Source: Pseudidiomarina piscicola (lineage in GTDB: Bacteria > Pseudomonadota > Gammaproteobacteria > Enterobacterales > Alteromonadaceae). From it: 64,000 nucleotides of DNA. Made by a program: the position numbers and the translations under genes. The notes beneath the pieces were generated by a model. It did not search any database and was not told where the DNA came from. It was given only the letters and a program-made list of their open reading frames with translations. Position 1 is the first letter of the stretch; every line of letters begins with the position of its first letter. Below are positions 35,954 through 44,076 of the stretch, piece after piece. The DNA lies in the NCBI RefSeq assembly GCF_902806985.1, contig NZ_CADCXY010000002.1, forward strand, positions 310,001-374,000, written 5' to 3'.

Positions 35954-38053
35954 TCAATCAGCATCGTTCCCCATCTGCTTTTCGAACGCCTGTCGAATGA
36001 GCCCCATTACATAGGCCAGCTCAGATTCCTCACTTAACCCTACTTCTACATCGCCATTTCCCCAACGTCCGAGGTTGGTCACGTCACGAGCCATCCCTTT
36101 CGGATCGCTCAACTCGTGAAACGGCATATTCAGAGACAGTCGCAAACGGGTCTTTTGCGGGACCACATCGACAAAGTTCGTCTCGGCTTTGAACGCTATA
36201 TAGAGCTTGAGAACTTCTTCAGTGACGCTCGGGTCGAGCGCCTGGACTTCCTTTCGGAGCTGCTCAAATAGAGCGCGCATTGGGGTCCCGTTTGCTAGTT
36301 GAGGGTGATCCTCAAGATTGTAGGCTTCTGGTTTGACGGCCACGTTGCGGTAGGTATCGAGGATCTCGTCCGGCAATACCGGAGCCGCCCAAACCCGCAC
36401 CGCTTCCTGGGCCAGCTTGGCGGCCCGATTCTTAATTGAGTCCTCATTCCATGCTTCTACAGCTCCCAGGCCCTCGTTGAGCCGTAGAGGGCTTTGTTTG
36501 AATCCGCCCTGCATATCGCGCTTCTCGATGAAAGCTCGGTCGCTGTACTCTGAGTTGTAGCCCGTAAGAGTCAGGTTACCCAGCGTATGCAGCCAGGTTT
36601 CATGCACACGCTTCCATTCCGGACCTAGCTCATCCTTCCATCTAGCAGACAGATTCTCATTCTGCGGCATGATGTGTTCAATCGTGTATTCGTCGACCGG
36701 AACCCGCTCCTTGCGCTCGAAATTCTCCAGGCGGCGTAACCAGTAACTCCGGCTGCGGAAATTATAGAGATCGCGTACTGCCAGTTCCCTTTTGAACTCT
36801 TCGTCATTCGGAAAACGCCGGTATGACTTCAAACCGAGCAGGTGAGCCTTGACGCTCTCCAGGTAACGGTTCTTCTGCAATGATTTGTGAAAGGTCGCAA
36901 AGGTCTTGTTCAGCGAGTTTGTGGGGATGGCACAAACGGCACGACGGAACACATAAGCCTCGATCAGCCGAATAGCGCTATGAAAGTCATCTTGGGACAG
37001 ATTGTCCTGTTGGTAATCATGGTAAAGTTCCAACAGAAACGGATATGCCACATCGACTTTGAGTTCACGCAGATCTTTAAATGCCATTCCGAGCTGTTTA
37101 TCTGTTTCTTTCCCCAATGCCATCGCACAAAAATACCGAGCGAAAGCATGTATTTCGGCAACCAATGAATCGACACCAGCACTCGCAACTTCGGCGCGAC
37201 GTGAATGCTGTTTGAAAGCCTCGTACACTTCATCTAACCGTGGAATTTCCCCGGTTTTAACCGTGAGGTAGTGACGCATGAAGCTGTCAAAGTAAACGCC
37301 ATAGCCTTCTTGCCCGAATTCCACCTCCATCGGACGCCAGTGGTCGCGATAGAGCCGAGTTTGATGCTCCGGCTCCAGTCCCATCAGCACATAGTTCCGG
37401 ATCAGGTCAGCCTGGCTCAAAGCTTTTCCTGTGGAATTCATGCTCTCAAAAATGAGTTGCGGGTTATCCTGGTCTCGGCTCAGCGCAATATCAACGATGA
37501 TGAGCTTTGAAAGGCCCCGGCAGAGGGTTTCCAGTTCCCCGTTTAGCCGCTCAATCTGGCTGTTGAAGAACTCGAAGTTTTCTTGGATTCGAGGAGAACC
37601 GTCATCAGGTAACGGCTTCTGCGTGACCAACGCCAGCAGGCTCTCTTTGTCCGTCTGGGTCAATAGCAGTTTGTAAGCTCGCTCACCGTCTTCCAACGGG
37701 TTAAGCAGGTAGTAATTGCGCAGCTTCTTAGCCGAAAACCCCTCCAGAGTCTCTGTGTTCCCAAGGTGTCGAGATAGCGCCTCAAGAATCAGCATGGTGG
37801 TAGTCAGTCGCTGTTGCCCATCAATGACCAGCAATGGTGATTGACTGGACACCTGATAAAGCCCCTTCTCGATGTAGACCACCGAGCCAATGAAATGTGC
37901 TGATATACCATCGTTGGTGCCGGCTCGCATAATGTCGTCCCACAGTTGGCGACATTGCTGTTCAGACCAGGAATACGTTCTCTGGTAAATCGGAATGACA
38001 AATTGTGGCGACTTCTTCAGGAAGTCGAGCAACTTGGCTTCTGTAGCTTTCAT
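35954..38053 (-). CDS. GmrSD-type (DUF262-DUF1524) restriction protein
   Basis: 699 residues. The N-terminal DUF262 (GmrS-like) region shows IPIYQRTYSWSEQQ, a nucleotide-related DGQQR motif at residues 78-82 and GSVVYIE. The C-terminal DUF1524 (GmrD-like) region shows YTIEHIMPQNENLSARW with H460 and HTLGNLTLTGYNSEYSD, the His-Me type nuclease core. Fused GmrS and GmrD halves form type IV restriction enzymes that cut modified phage DNA. It follows an HsdR remnant by 27 bases, in a defence region. Confidence 0.88.
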   Translation of the reverse strand: MKATEAKLLDFLKKSPQFVIPIYQRTYSWSEQQCRQLWDDIMRAGTNDGISAHFIGSVVYIEKGLYQVSSQSPLLVIDGQQRLTTTMLILEALSRHLGNTETLEGFSAKKLRNYYLLNPLEDGERAYKLLLTQTDKESLLALVTQKPLPDDGSPRIQENFEFFNSQIERLNGELETLCRGLSKLIIVDIALSRDQDNPQLIFESMNSTGKALSQADLIRNYVLMGLEPEHQTRLYRDHWRPMEVEFGQEGYGVYFDSFMRHYLTVKTGEIPRLDEVYEAFKQHSRRAEVASAGVDSLVAEIHAFARYFCAMALGKETDKQLGMAFKDLRELKVDVAYPFLLELYHDYQQDNLSQDDFHSAIRLIEAYVFRRAVCAIPTNSLNKTFATFHKSLQKNRYLESVKAHLLGLKSYRRFPNDEEFKRELAVRDLYNFRSRSYWLRRLENFERKERVPVDEYTIEHIMPQNENLSARWKDELGPEWKRVHETWLHTLGNLTLTGYNSEYSDRAFIEKRDMQGGFKQSPLRLNEGLGAVEAWNEDSIKNRAAKLAQEAVRVWAAPVLPDEILDTYRNVAVKPEAYNLEDHPQLANGTPMRALFEQLRKEVQALDPSVTEEVLKLYIAFKAETNFVDVVPQKTRLRLSLNMPFHELSDPKGMARDVTNLGRWGNGDVEVGLSEESELAYVMGLIRQAFEKQMGNDAD

Positions 38054-38080
38054 AACGGACGTTATCCCTTTTTTGTTCTG

Positions 38081-38440
38081 TTACTGTGATTCAACGCTGG
38101 TTTTGACCTGGTTATACACAGCCCGCATCAGGTACTGAGAAGCGATATTGCGGAAGGATTCGTCGTTCATCAAGCGTATGAAGATGTCTTCGTTGCCGTC
38201 CATTCGCTCTACAAACAAATTCTCAAGCTGCTTGTTAAATACCGGTTCGAAATTCTCCAGGCTGTTGGCCATGACGGCCTGCCGTAGCTGTTCGTTGGCA
38301 ACAGCGGTTCCCTTCACCTGATCGAAGAACAGCTGATCCGCCGGGGTAAATTCAGTACCAAATCGCTCGTTGAGCTTGTCGACCAGCGTCGATAACTGCA
38401 CCTCTTCCTCTCCCTGGCCGGTGCCGACCTCGATCGGGCC
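38081..38440 (-). pseudogene. Type I restriction enzyme R subunit, C-terminal remnant
   Basis: About 119 codons match only the extreme C-terminus of HsdR: STLVDKLNERFGTEFTPADQLFFDQV, NSLENFEPVFNKQLENLFVERMDGNEDIFIRLMNDESFR. In frame the upstream side runs PIEVGTGQGEEEV and then meets a stop right at the junction with the PHP-SMC gene's 3' end (38441-38452). The helicase and nuclease parts and hsdM/hsdS are missing, so a former type I system was replaced here. The intact tail has a plausible internal GTG at 38401 but is unlikely to function. Confidence 0.85.
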
Positions 38441-38451
38441 TTAAGTTGTCC

Positions 38452-41367
38452 TTATCGCTTGAAAGCGTACTTACGCTCTCGCTCTTCGAATGCAAGTTGC
38501 CCCCCCTCTAGAACCTCGCAAATATGCTCTCTAATGCCGAATTTCTTAAGCAATGAAGGCGCATCTGGTTCGAAAAACGTGCACTCCATGGCGCCGGAAA
38601 CATATTCGAATCTAAATTGCTCGTTTTCCATATCATGCTGCTGGCCAGCCTGATTCGCGACGATAACACATTCGGAATCCGTGGATACAACCATATTAGC
38701 GTTGTGAGTGACCATGATGATTTGTCTTTTCTCTTTCCTTTCCCTAATAAAGTCGCGGAGTTCATTATAAACTGTTCGGTTATCTAAATTATCTTCAGGC
38801 TGATCTATAAGTATAGGGTGAGAGGAATTGCTCAAGTGTAGTATGAGATGGAGAAGCACCAGTCCTCGCTTACCGGGCGACATGCTGATAATGTCGTCAT
38901 TTTTATAAAGCAAGTTAAAAGATATGTAAAAGCAATCCTGAAGTAGATTTCTAAGGATTAGTTCCTCGTTCGCACTCTTTCGAACTTTATGGGCGATCTG
39001 GGAGAAATCTCGAACCTTCTCGCTCAGGGTGAATATAGAGTCTAAATGCGTGTCTTTTGAGTAAATATAATTGTTTTCACTATCAATCGAGTCGCCTAGA
39101 ATACTTGCAAGGCTTCCTCTGGCATCAAAACAGTTTATGAAAGAATCGAAACTATTGTGATCGAATTCTAGGCTAGCTTGAAGCGTTATATTTTCATTGT
39201 CTATCTTCGCAGCACCATTGAAAAGCGCCTCTATTTCACCATATGTGTCAAACAACTGCTCATACAGGGCTTTAAGCTGATCAGAAGCTGCTTTTCCTTG
39301 TTCGAGAGTGCTTTTGACCTTCTTGCCTGCTTCTTGAATAGCTCTAAGCTTAGCTTCTTCCCGTTTTTGCGCCTCTAGAAGTCCTTTCAATTCGTTTTGG
39401 CTTTTTACTTTAGACGAGAATTTTTCAAGACTTTCCGTGGTATTTATAATTCTTTCATCTAGCGAGCCTATCAAGCTATTAGCGCGGCGAATGTTCTTTC
39501 CCGCTTCTATTGGCAGGTCATCAATAATTTTCTGAATCTTAGCCAGTGTTATCTGAACAAGGCGGCTTCCAGTGTGAAACCGTTTTTTTTCTGACTCTTC
39601 AGAATTCGTCATAAGAGCTACGTTTCTAAACGAGTCTTCCATCTCTCTTACTAATTCATTTTTTAGCTCAGTGTGTATTTCAATATATCTTAAAAGAGAC
39701 GAACGCCTTTTTTCACTAACTGACAATCTGTCGCTAAGCTTTTTATAAATCTTGCTTTCTTCAGGAGTAAAACCTGATGATTTTTTTATTTTTTCTATTT
39801 TTTCTTTTATTTTTTCTCTTTCATTATTTACCGAATTCTCAGCTCCTATTTTTTCCTTTTCGCTCTTTTCTTTTGCATACTTGTGTCTGAGGGATACAAG
39901 TTTTGTAACCTGTGTACTGATGCTCTCATTCAACGAATCACATTTTTTAAAAAGCTCTTCAGCATCTAGCTTTATTTCCCTGTCTTGATATAGAATTTCG
40001 AGTACAAGCTCATTGAGTTGATCTCGACCACTTTCCTCGGCTAATTTATTTATATATAGCTGAGGTATATAGGTTATTGGTCGTTGGTCGTTTGTTTCTC
40101 TAAAGCTTTGTTTAGTGTTGTCGTTCCAAGTGATTTCAAAGTCGAAATTTGATTCATTTTCAAATTCTGGATAAGTACTTGCCTTTGCTAGATCACACTT
40201 CTTTACGGTTTCCTCTTTGTTTGCCGTCCTTGAAATATGATAGAGTAAAAGCGATTTCCCTGAGGATTTGCCACCAATAATCGAATTTAAATCCGAATTT
40301 AATTCTATTTTATATTCAGGAAAAATATTTTTCCCACTGGAATCTTTGAATCGAACAGAGTCTATAACTTCATAGCTTACCTTATCGCCAGGGCAGGTAT
40401 CTTGAATAGCAACCCGTGACCTCGGCTCAAATACTACCTGCTTGAGGCCCTCAAAAGTAAGATCAGCCTTTATCCAAGTGTTATTTTCTTCGTCAGGCTC
40501 AAAAAGTGTGTCGTATGCATGTGCATCAGAACCCCATATACAAGCTTTAGGTAAGCCAAATTCTTTTCTGAAAGAGGTAGGATTATCGTGATAATCTCCG
40601 AGCAAGAAGCTTCTCGTACGCTTGTTAGATGAGAATATCAGTTGGCTCTGTTGAATAAGTGTCTTCCGAGTACCGTGACCGGCCGAGTTCCAACTTACTC
40701 TGCTGAGGTCTTCGTCACACGGCAAAGCTAACAAGTAGTTTTTTTTGAATCTTCCATCTTCGGTGAGCAGTTCTGCTATTTCGCTTGTATTGACCGAGGC
40801 ATTGCAGATCCCTACCGCAAGGGCAGATTGGCCTCTAAACTCGGGGTGTTCTTCAATTAGTCTTTCACCATATTCTATCAAGTTTTCTTTGGTTAAGGCT
40901 CTTCTCTCTGCTTTAAGCCCTGTTTCAGCGTGAGTTTCAAACTGTATTCTAGATAAAAACTCTCTTTGGATTAATGTGGGAGACAATTCATTGGAAAGGA
41001 TAACGTGGAAGTTGGTCCGCCTATTCCATTTTAAGTCGACCTCTTTGCCTACTACGAGTTTGTCCAAGCGAAACTCGAGATTTGGGAAAATAGCAATATT
41101 CTTAATTTTCCTGATTTCATCCTCATCAAATAGCTCAGATAGTTTATCATCGTTGAGAATATAGTCTTCGACTACTTTTTTATAGCCGTCAAGAAGGCAA
41201 TAGTCGGTCAGGCCAATGGCACTTACATTATGATCTATTGCTGACCGAAAGAGTTTTCTGACGTAATTGTCAAAGTCGTCGCCGAACTGGTTGTTCAGAA
41301 TTGAAAATGGGGTATGGACATGGAGGTCCCACTTTCTCCAAATTGATCCTTTTGAGCAGTTTTTCAC
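38452..41367 (-). CDS. TrlF-like PHP domain-SMC ATPase
   Basis: 971 residues from a GTG with GAGGG just upstream. The N-terminal PHP phosphoesterase domain shows DLHVHTPFS (D14, H16, H18), GLTDY, and GSDAHAYD near residue 283. Then Walker A GGKSSGKSLLL (K371), a coiled coil of roughly residues 470-730, and an SMC/ABC head: signature MSPGKRGLVLLHLIL, Walker B PILIDQPEDNLDNR and IMVTHNANMVV. This PHP-plus-ATPase layout matches the TrlF family, found in defence islands; the target is unknown. AT-rich, unlike the flanking chromosome. Confidence 0.88.
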   Translation of the reverse strand: MKNCSKGSIWRKWDLHVHTPFSILNNQFGDDFDNYVRKLFRSAIDHNVSAIGLTDYCLLDGYKKVVEDYILNDDKLSELFDEDEIRKIKNIAIFPNLEFRLDKLVVGKEVDLKWNRRTNFHVILSNELSPTLIQREFLSRIQFETHAETGLKAERRALTKENLIEYGERLIEEHPEFRGQSALAVGICNASVNTSEIAELLTEDGRFKKNYLLALPCDEDLSRVSWNSAGHGTRKTLIQQSQLIFSSNKRTRSFLLGDYHDNPTSFRKEFGLPKACIWGSDAHAYDTLFEPDEENNTWIKADLTFEGLKQVVFEPRSRVAIQDTCPGDKVSYEVIDSVRFKDSSGKNIFPEYKIELNSDLNSIIGGKSSGKSLLLYHISRTANKEETVKKCDLAKASTYPEFENESNFDFEITWNDNTKQSFRETNDQRPITYIPQLYINKLAEESGRDQLNELVLEILYQDREIKLDAEELFKKCDSLNESISTQVTKLVSLRHKYAKEKSEKEKIGAENSVNNEREKIKEKIEKIKKSSGFTPEESKIYKKLSDRLSVSEKRRSSLLRYIEIHTELKNELVREMEDSFRNVALMTNSEESEKKRFHTGSRLVQITLAKIQKIIDDLPIEAGKNIRRANSLIGSLDERIINTTESLEKFSSKVKSQNELKGLLEAQKREEAKLRAIQEAGKKVKSTLEQGKAASDQLKALYEQLFDTYGEIEALFNGAAKIDNENITLQASLEFDHNSFDSFINCFDARGSLASILGDSIDSENNYIYSKDTHLDSIFTLSEKVRDFSQIAHKVRKSANEELILRNLLQDCFYISFNLLYKNDDIISMSPGKRGLVLLHLILHLSNSSHPILIDQPEDNLDNRTVYNELRDFIRERKEKRQIIMVTHNANMVVSTDSECVIVANQAGQQHDMENEQFRFEYVSGAMECTFFEPDAPSLLKKFGIREHICEVLEGGQLAFEERERKYAFKR

Positions 41368-41537
41368 ATATCCCTCGCAGTCAACCGTAAGAATTGCTTT
41401 TTATTGTCAAACTATCGTATACACAGGTCGGTGCGAATACAAAAAAATCTAGGTCTTTCGACAAATCTTGTACCCAGAGGATTACGTAGTTCAAGCCAAA
41501 TACTGTTTGTAATCATCCACTAAAATAGATGCATAAA

Positions 41538-41558
41538 GCCCGTCGGAAAGGGACGGGC
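41538..41558. terminator. Hairpin between mobI and the PHP-SMC gene
   Basis: GCCCGTC/GACGGGC with a GGAAAGG loop, 16 bases after the mobI stop and followed on the minus strand by CTTTAT. On the plus strand a T run follows a little further on. It probably separates the mob genes from the defence genes. Confidence 0.7.
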
Positions 41559-41574
41559 CTGAACGATTTTTTGT

Positions 41575-42147
41575 TTAGGATTCTGGAGGCCGAAGGCCAT
41601 CGAAGTGCGCCTCCAAACTGTCCAACTGCTTCAGGTTTGCCCTGACGAGACGGCGCATGTGAGTGAGGTTTGCATTCATGATACGCACTATCTCAAACCC
41701 GGCTTCGGTCTCCTCAATGATGGGCCTTTCCCAGTCGTGAGCGCGGTTAAATGCGGGTTTTGAGTACCGGTGTTTCAGGGCACGGCGGATGTGTTCACTG
41801 AAAACCGCATGTCCCTTACCGTTTTTCACTCTTACGAAGGTGTTGTAGTACCAGTGCATTTCCAAGCTGCCGTGCAGCATTCTCACCCGGCAGCCGTGAT
41901 GGCCAGGATAGCCTCTCGTTTCTTTGGTTCGATGAGCCTCATTATGCGCCCAGAAATGGTCCGACAGTCGCTGAGCGAGATAGCGAAGGCGCGCTCGCTC
42001 CATATCCAGGCTTTTGGAAAGTGATTGTAGATACTGTCTGCATTGACCAAGTGCCATTCGGCGCCCCTGATGATGGTCAAACTCCCCGGCGCGCGCCACC
42101 TCATGCCACTTATCGGTGATTTCCTGAATGGTTTTGGGTTTGCTCAT
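41575..42147 (-). CDS. MobI-like conjugative transfer protein
   Basis: 190 residues from the ATG at 42147, chosen because AGGAG lies 7 bases before it; the ATG two codons earlier is too close. The body (GYPGHHGCRVRMLHGSLEMHWYYNTFVRVKNGKGHAVFSEHIRR, DWERPIIEETEAGFEIVRIMNANLTHMRRLVR) fits MobI(A/C)-type proteins, the oriT-recognition factors of SXT/R391 elements and IncA/C plasmids. That family call is from recognition of the pattern. If right, the island's oriT should be close by and SXT- or IncC-like helpers could move it. Confidence 0.62.
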   Translation of the reverse strand: MSKPKTIQEITDKWHEVARAGEFDHHQGRRMALGQCRQYLQSLSKSLDMERARLRYLAQRLSDHFWAHNEAHRTKETRGYPGHHGCRVRMLHGSLEMHWYYNTFVRVKNGKGHAVFSEHIRRALKHRYSKPAFNRAHDWERPIIEETEAGFEIVRIMNANLTHMRRLVRANLKQLDSLEAHFDGLRPPES

Positions 42148-42255
42148 TAGCATTCTCCTGTTGGTTGATGTTCAAGAGAAATGCTACTGGCCGCAGAGAC
42201 AAACCCACGGGTCTGTAATTTGCCAATTTGGGCAAAAGTAGCCGTTTACCCCAGA

Positions 42256-42411
42256 TTATCTGGAATTTTTATCGATCTGGCGGCGTGCTTTAAGCTTCCG
42301 GTTGAGAAATGCTTCCAGCTTGTCAGCATTCAGGTATGTGATGCCGCAGATCGCCAGGATAACGGCGACAAAGCCGAGGAAAGCAATGAGTGTGACGAAC
42401 ATATCGATCAT
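42256..42411 (-). CDS. Small membrane protein
   Basis: 51 residues from an ATG at 42411 with AGGAG 7 bases upstream. The first half is one hydrophobic segment (MFVTLIAFLGFVAVILAICGITYLNA), the rest a basic tail (NRKLKARRQIDKNSR). I do not recognise it. It lies between the serine recombinase and mobI on the same strand. Confidence 0.6.
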   Translation of the reverse strand: MIDMFVTLIAFLGFVAVILAICGITYLNADKLEAFLNRKLKARRQIDKNSR

Positions 42412-42452
42412 GTGAGTTCTCCTGTTTTCGTTCTTTGATTGCAAATTGCAGC

Positions 42453-43082
42453 CTATGCTGCACCTGACTGCTTTTGTTCCTTTGCGACAGAGGCAATCAG
42501 ATGGCGCGAACAACCCAAGATGTCCTGGATTTCGTTATAGCTATGGCCAGTGCGCAGTAAACTGGCGATGTGTTGCCGCCTCTTCAGATCAGGCTGACGC
42601 CCCTGATACTTACCCTCGCTGCGAGCCTTGTTGATCCCTTGATTCTGTCGGCGACGTCTGTCCTCATAGTCTTTCCGGGCTACCGCTGCCAACATGTCGA
42701 GCATCATGCTGTTGACCGCCTGCAAGATAGATTCGGTAAAGCCGGTGTCGTCTTTCTTGTCCAGAGCCAGCCAACTCGTTGGTAACTCGGGCGAGACAAT
42801 CGCCAACCGCTTGGCTGCCAGCTTCTGTTTGAGCGTATCCCAGTCCTGCTGTTTAAGGCGGGCAAGCCGGTCTATCTGCTCTACCAGTACAATGTCACCT
42901 TCACCAGATTCGGCAATCAGTCGCATCAGTTCGGGACGATGCAATGTGGCACCGGAGACGTTCTCGGTATAAAAGGCAGCAATGCGCTGACCGTGTTGCT
43001 CGGCAAACTGGATTAGCGATGCTTTGGCCCGCTCGGCATTTTGTTCCTGGGTCGATGCTCTCAAATAGGCGCGTATAAACAT
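42453..43082 (-). CDS. Serine recombinase (resolvase/invertase family)
   Basis: 209 residues. The N-terminal catalytic domain has the nucleophile S10 in IRAYLRASTQEQNA, then LVEQIDRLARLKQQDWD and a helix leading to a C-terminal HTH (RRQHIASLLRTGHSYNEIQDILGCSRHLIASV). Small serine recombinases of this size resolve or invert DNA on plasmids and transposons. It could resolve island multimers. Two 20-bp direct repeats lie directly upstream of its start. Confidence 0.9.
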   Translation of the reverse strand: MFIRAYLRASTQEQNAERAKASLIQFAEQHGQRIAAFYTENVSGATLHRPELMRLIAESGEGDIVLVEQIDRLARLKQQDWDTLKQKLAAKRLAIVSPELPTSWLALDKKDDTGFTESILQAVNSMMLDMLAAVARKDYEDRRRRQNQGINKARSEGKYQGRQPDLKRRQHIASLLRTGHSYNEIQDILGCSRHLIASVAKEQKQSGAA

Positions 43083-43096
43083 TCATGCCTCCTCAG

Positions 43097-43144
43097 TCTG
43101 TTATAAGTGGTTCCGTTTGGCCGGTCTGTTTTAAATGGTTACTT
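43097..43144. repeat. Pair of 20-bp direct repeats upstream of the serine recombinase
   Basis: 43097-43116 and 43125-43144 match at 16 of 20 positions (both begin TCTGTT and share TGGTT), starts 28 bp apart. Position beside the recombinase start fits a res-like binding or autoregulatory site. Confidence 0.55.
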
Positions 43145-43169
43145 GTCATGGTAAGCGGCCTGAGCAGTT

Positions 43170-43199
43170 GGTTCCCCTGATGTGTACCCATCAGGAACC
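43170..43199 (-). terminator. Hairpin downstream of the 129-residue membrane protein gene
   Basis: GGTTCC and TGATG arms pair with CATCA and GGAACC across a 2-base bulge and a TGTACC loop. It lies 3 bases past the minus-strand stop at 43203, and no strong T run follows. Confidence 0.5.
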
Positions 43200-43202
43200 A
43201 CC

Positions 43203-43592
43203 TCAAGAGTCGAAAAACTCCCCGAACGGATCATCCTCTCGGAGGATCGGATTGACTCTGAAGTCATCGAACAGATCGCCTGCGCCTTCTTGACTCCCGG
43301 TGCCAGAGGTTGTCGTGCTGCTTGGACCGTTTTCTTCCCTACCACCACCTCGACTAAACGACGCCATCTTTTTCTCGAATTCAGGAAACGTCATTTGCCC
43401 ATCGGGTCCCTTAGTAAAAACTGTCTTGTAAGCATCGACTGCGGCCATTGCGAAGCGAATGAGCAGTAGGATCACCCAGAGCACCAACAATAGATACCAT
43501 GCGTAGAGCGATGCATCGGTACCCCTTAAGGCGAGCTCCACAACGCCGATCCCGGCGAGTCCCACTGCTACTATTTTTGTTACCTTCACCAT
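43203..43592 (-). CDS. Two-helix membrane protein of unknown function
   Basis: 129 residues. Two hydrophobic segments near the start (VTKIVAVGLAGIGVVELALRG and LYAWYLLLVLWVILLLIRFAMAAV) precede a soluble, low-complexity tail with SRGGGREENGPSSTTTSGTGSQEGAG and an acidic end (DDPFGEFFDS). I do not recognise it. It is third in a minus-strand run after the lipoprotein and the transglutaminase-like gene, 70 bases from the latter. Confidence 0.6.
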   Translation of the reverse strand: MVKVTKIVAVGLAGIGVVELALRGTDASLYAWYLLLVLWVILLLIRFAMAAVDAYKTVFTKGPDGQMTFPEFEKKMASFSRGGGREENGPSSTTTSGTGSQEGAGDLFDDFRVNPILREDDPFGEFFDS

Positions 43593-43662
43593 GGTTTCAG
43601 TCCCCGATAGTTCTTTACTTCGAAGCTATCAGAACCTGAGAAAATGCAAGTTTCGACCGGCG

Positions 43663-44076
43663 TCAGGCCGCTCTGGCTCGCCCGGCGAGCCATGGCACTT
43701 TCAACTTGCTGTAGGCATCATTTGTCATCGACCTCAAATCTCCCGCATCAAGGTGTGGAACCAGCCACGCACTGCCTTGGTATCGAACTCTCGGGTAATT
43801 GGATGGCTGGAATACGCCATGAGGGAGGTCGTCCTCATCGCCCAGCCACTGCCTGAGCCGGATATCGATACTCCAGCCCTGTTCGAGCTCGATCCAACAA
43901 TGGGGAGCAGTGACCATTAGGCTCAGTCGGTCCTCTGCGTATCCGATACGGCATTGATGGAAGATGCCTTGCTCGCTCAGGGCATTGCTGATCACAGAGG
44001 TCATGCAGTCGCTATCGATTTTGGCGTCTTCAAGCGGCAACAGCGCGAACTCCAGTTCATCATGCCAGTCACTCAT
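43663..44076 (-). CDS. Small protein with a possible transglutaminase/papain-like fold
   Basis: 137 residues. No family is certain. The spacing of C24 (DCMTSVISNAL), H59 (APHCWIELEQGWSID) and D71 resembles the C-H-D triad of transglutaminase-like proteases and amidases. RLRQWLGDEDDLPHGVF follows. It overlaps the lipoprotein by 8 bases, so the two are translationally coupled. The catalytic idea is inference from motif spacing only. Confidence 0.5.
   Translation of the reverse strand: MSDWHDELEFALLPLEDAKIDSDCMTSVISNALSEQGIFHQCRIGYAEDRLSLMVTAPHCWIELEQGWSIDIRLRQWLGDEDDLPHGVFQPSNYPRVRYQGSAWLVPHLDAGDLRSMTNDAYSKLKVPWLAGRARAA

Noticed and set aside
35766-35957. 63-codon frame overlapping the GmrSD stop in a TTGA arrangement
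   Set aside because: It begins with TTG, has no ribosome site of note, low-complexity content and no recognisable domain. I treat it as noise in decayed DNA.
42446-42972. Plus-strand frames opposite the serine recombinase
   Set aside because: They lie antisense to a well-supported gene and have no recognisable content.
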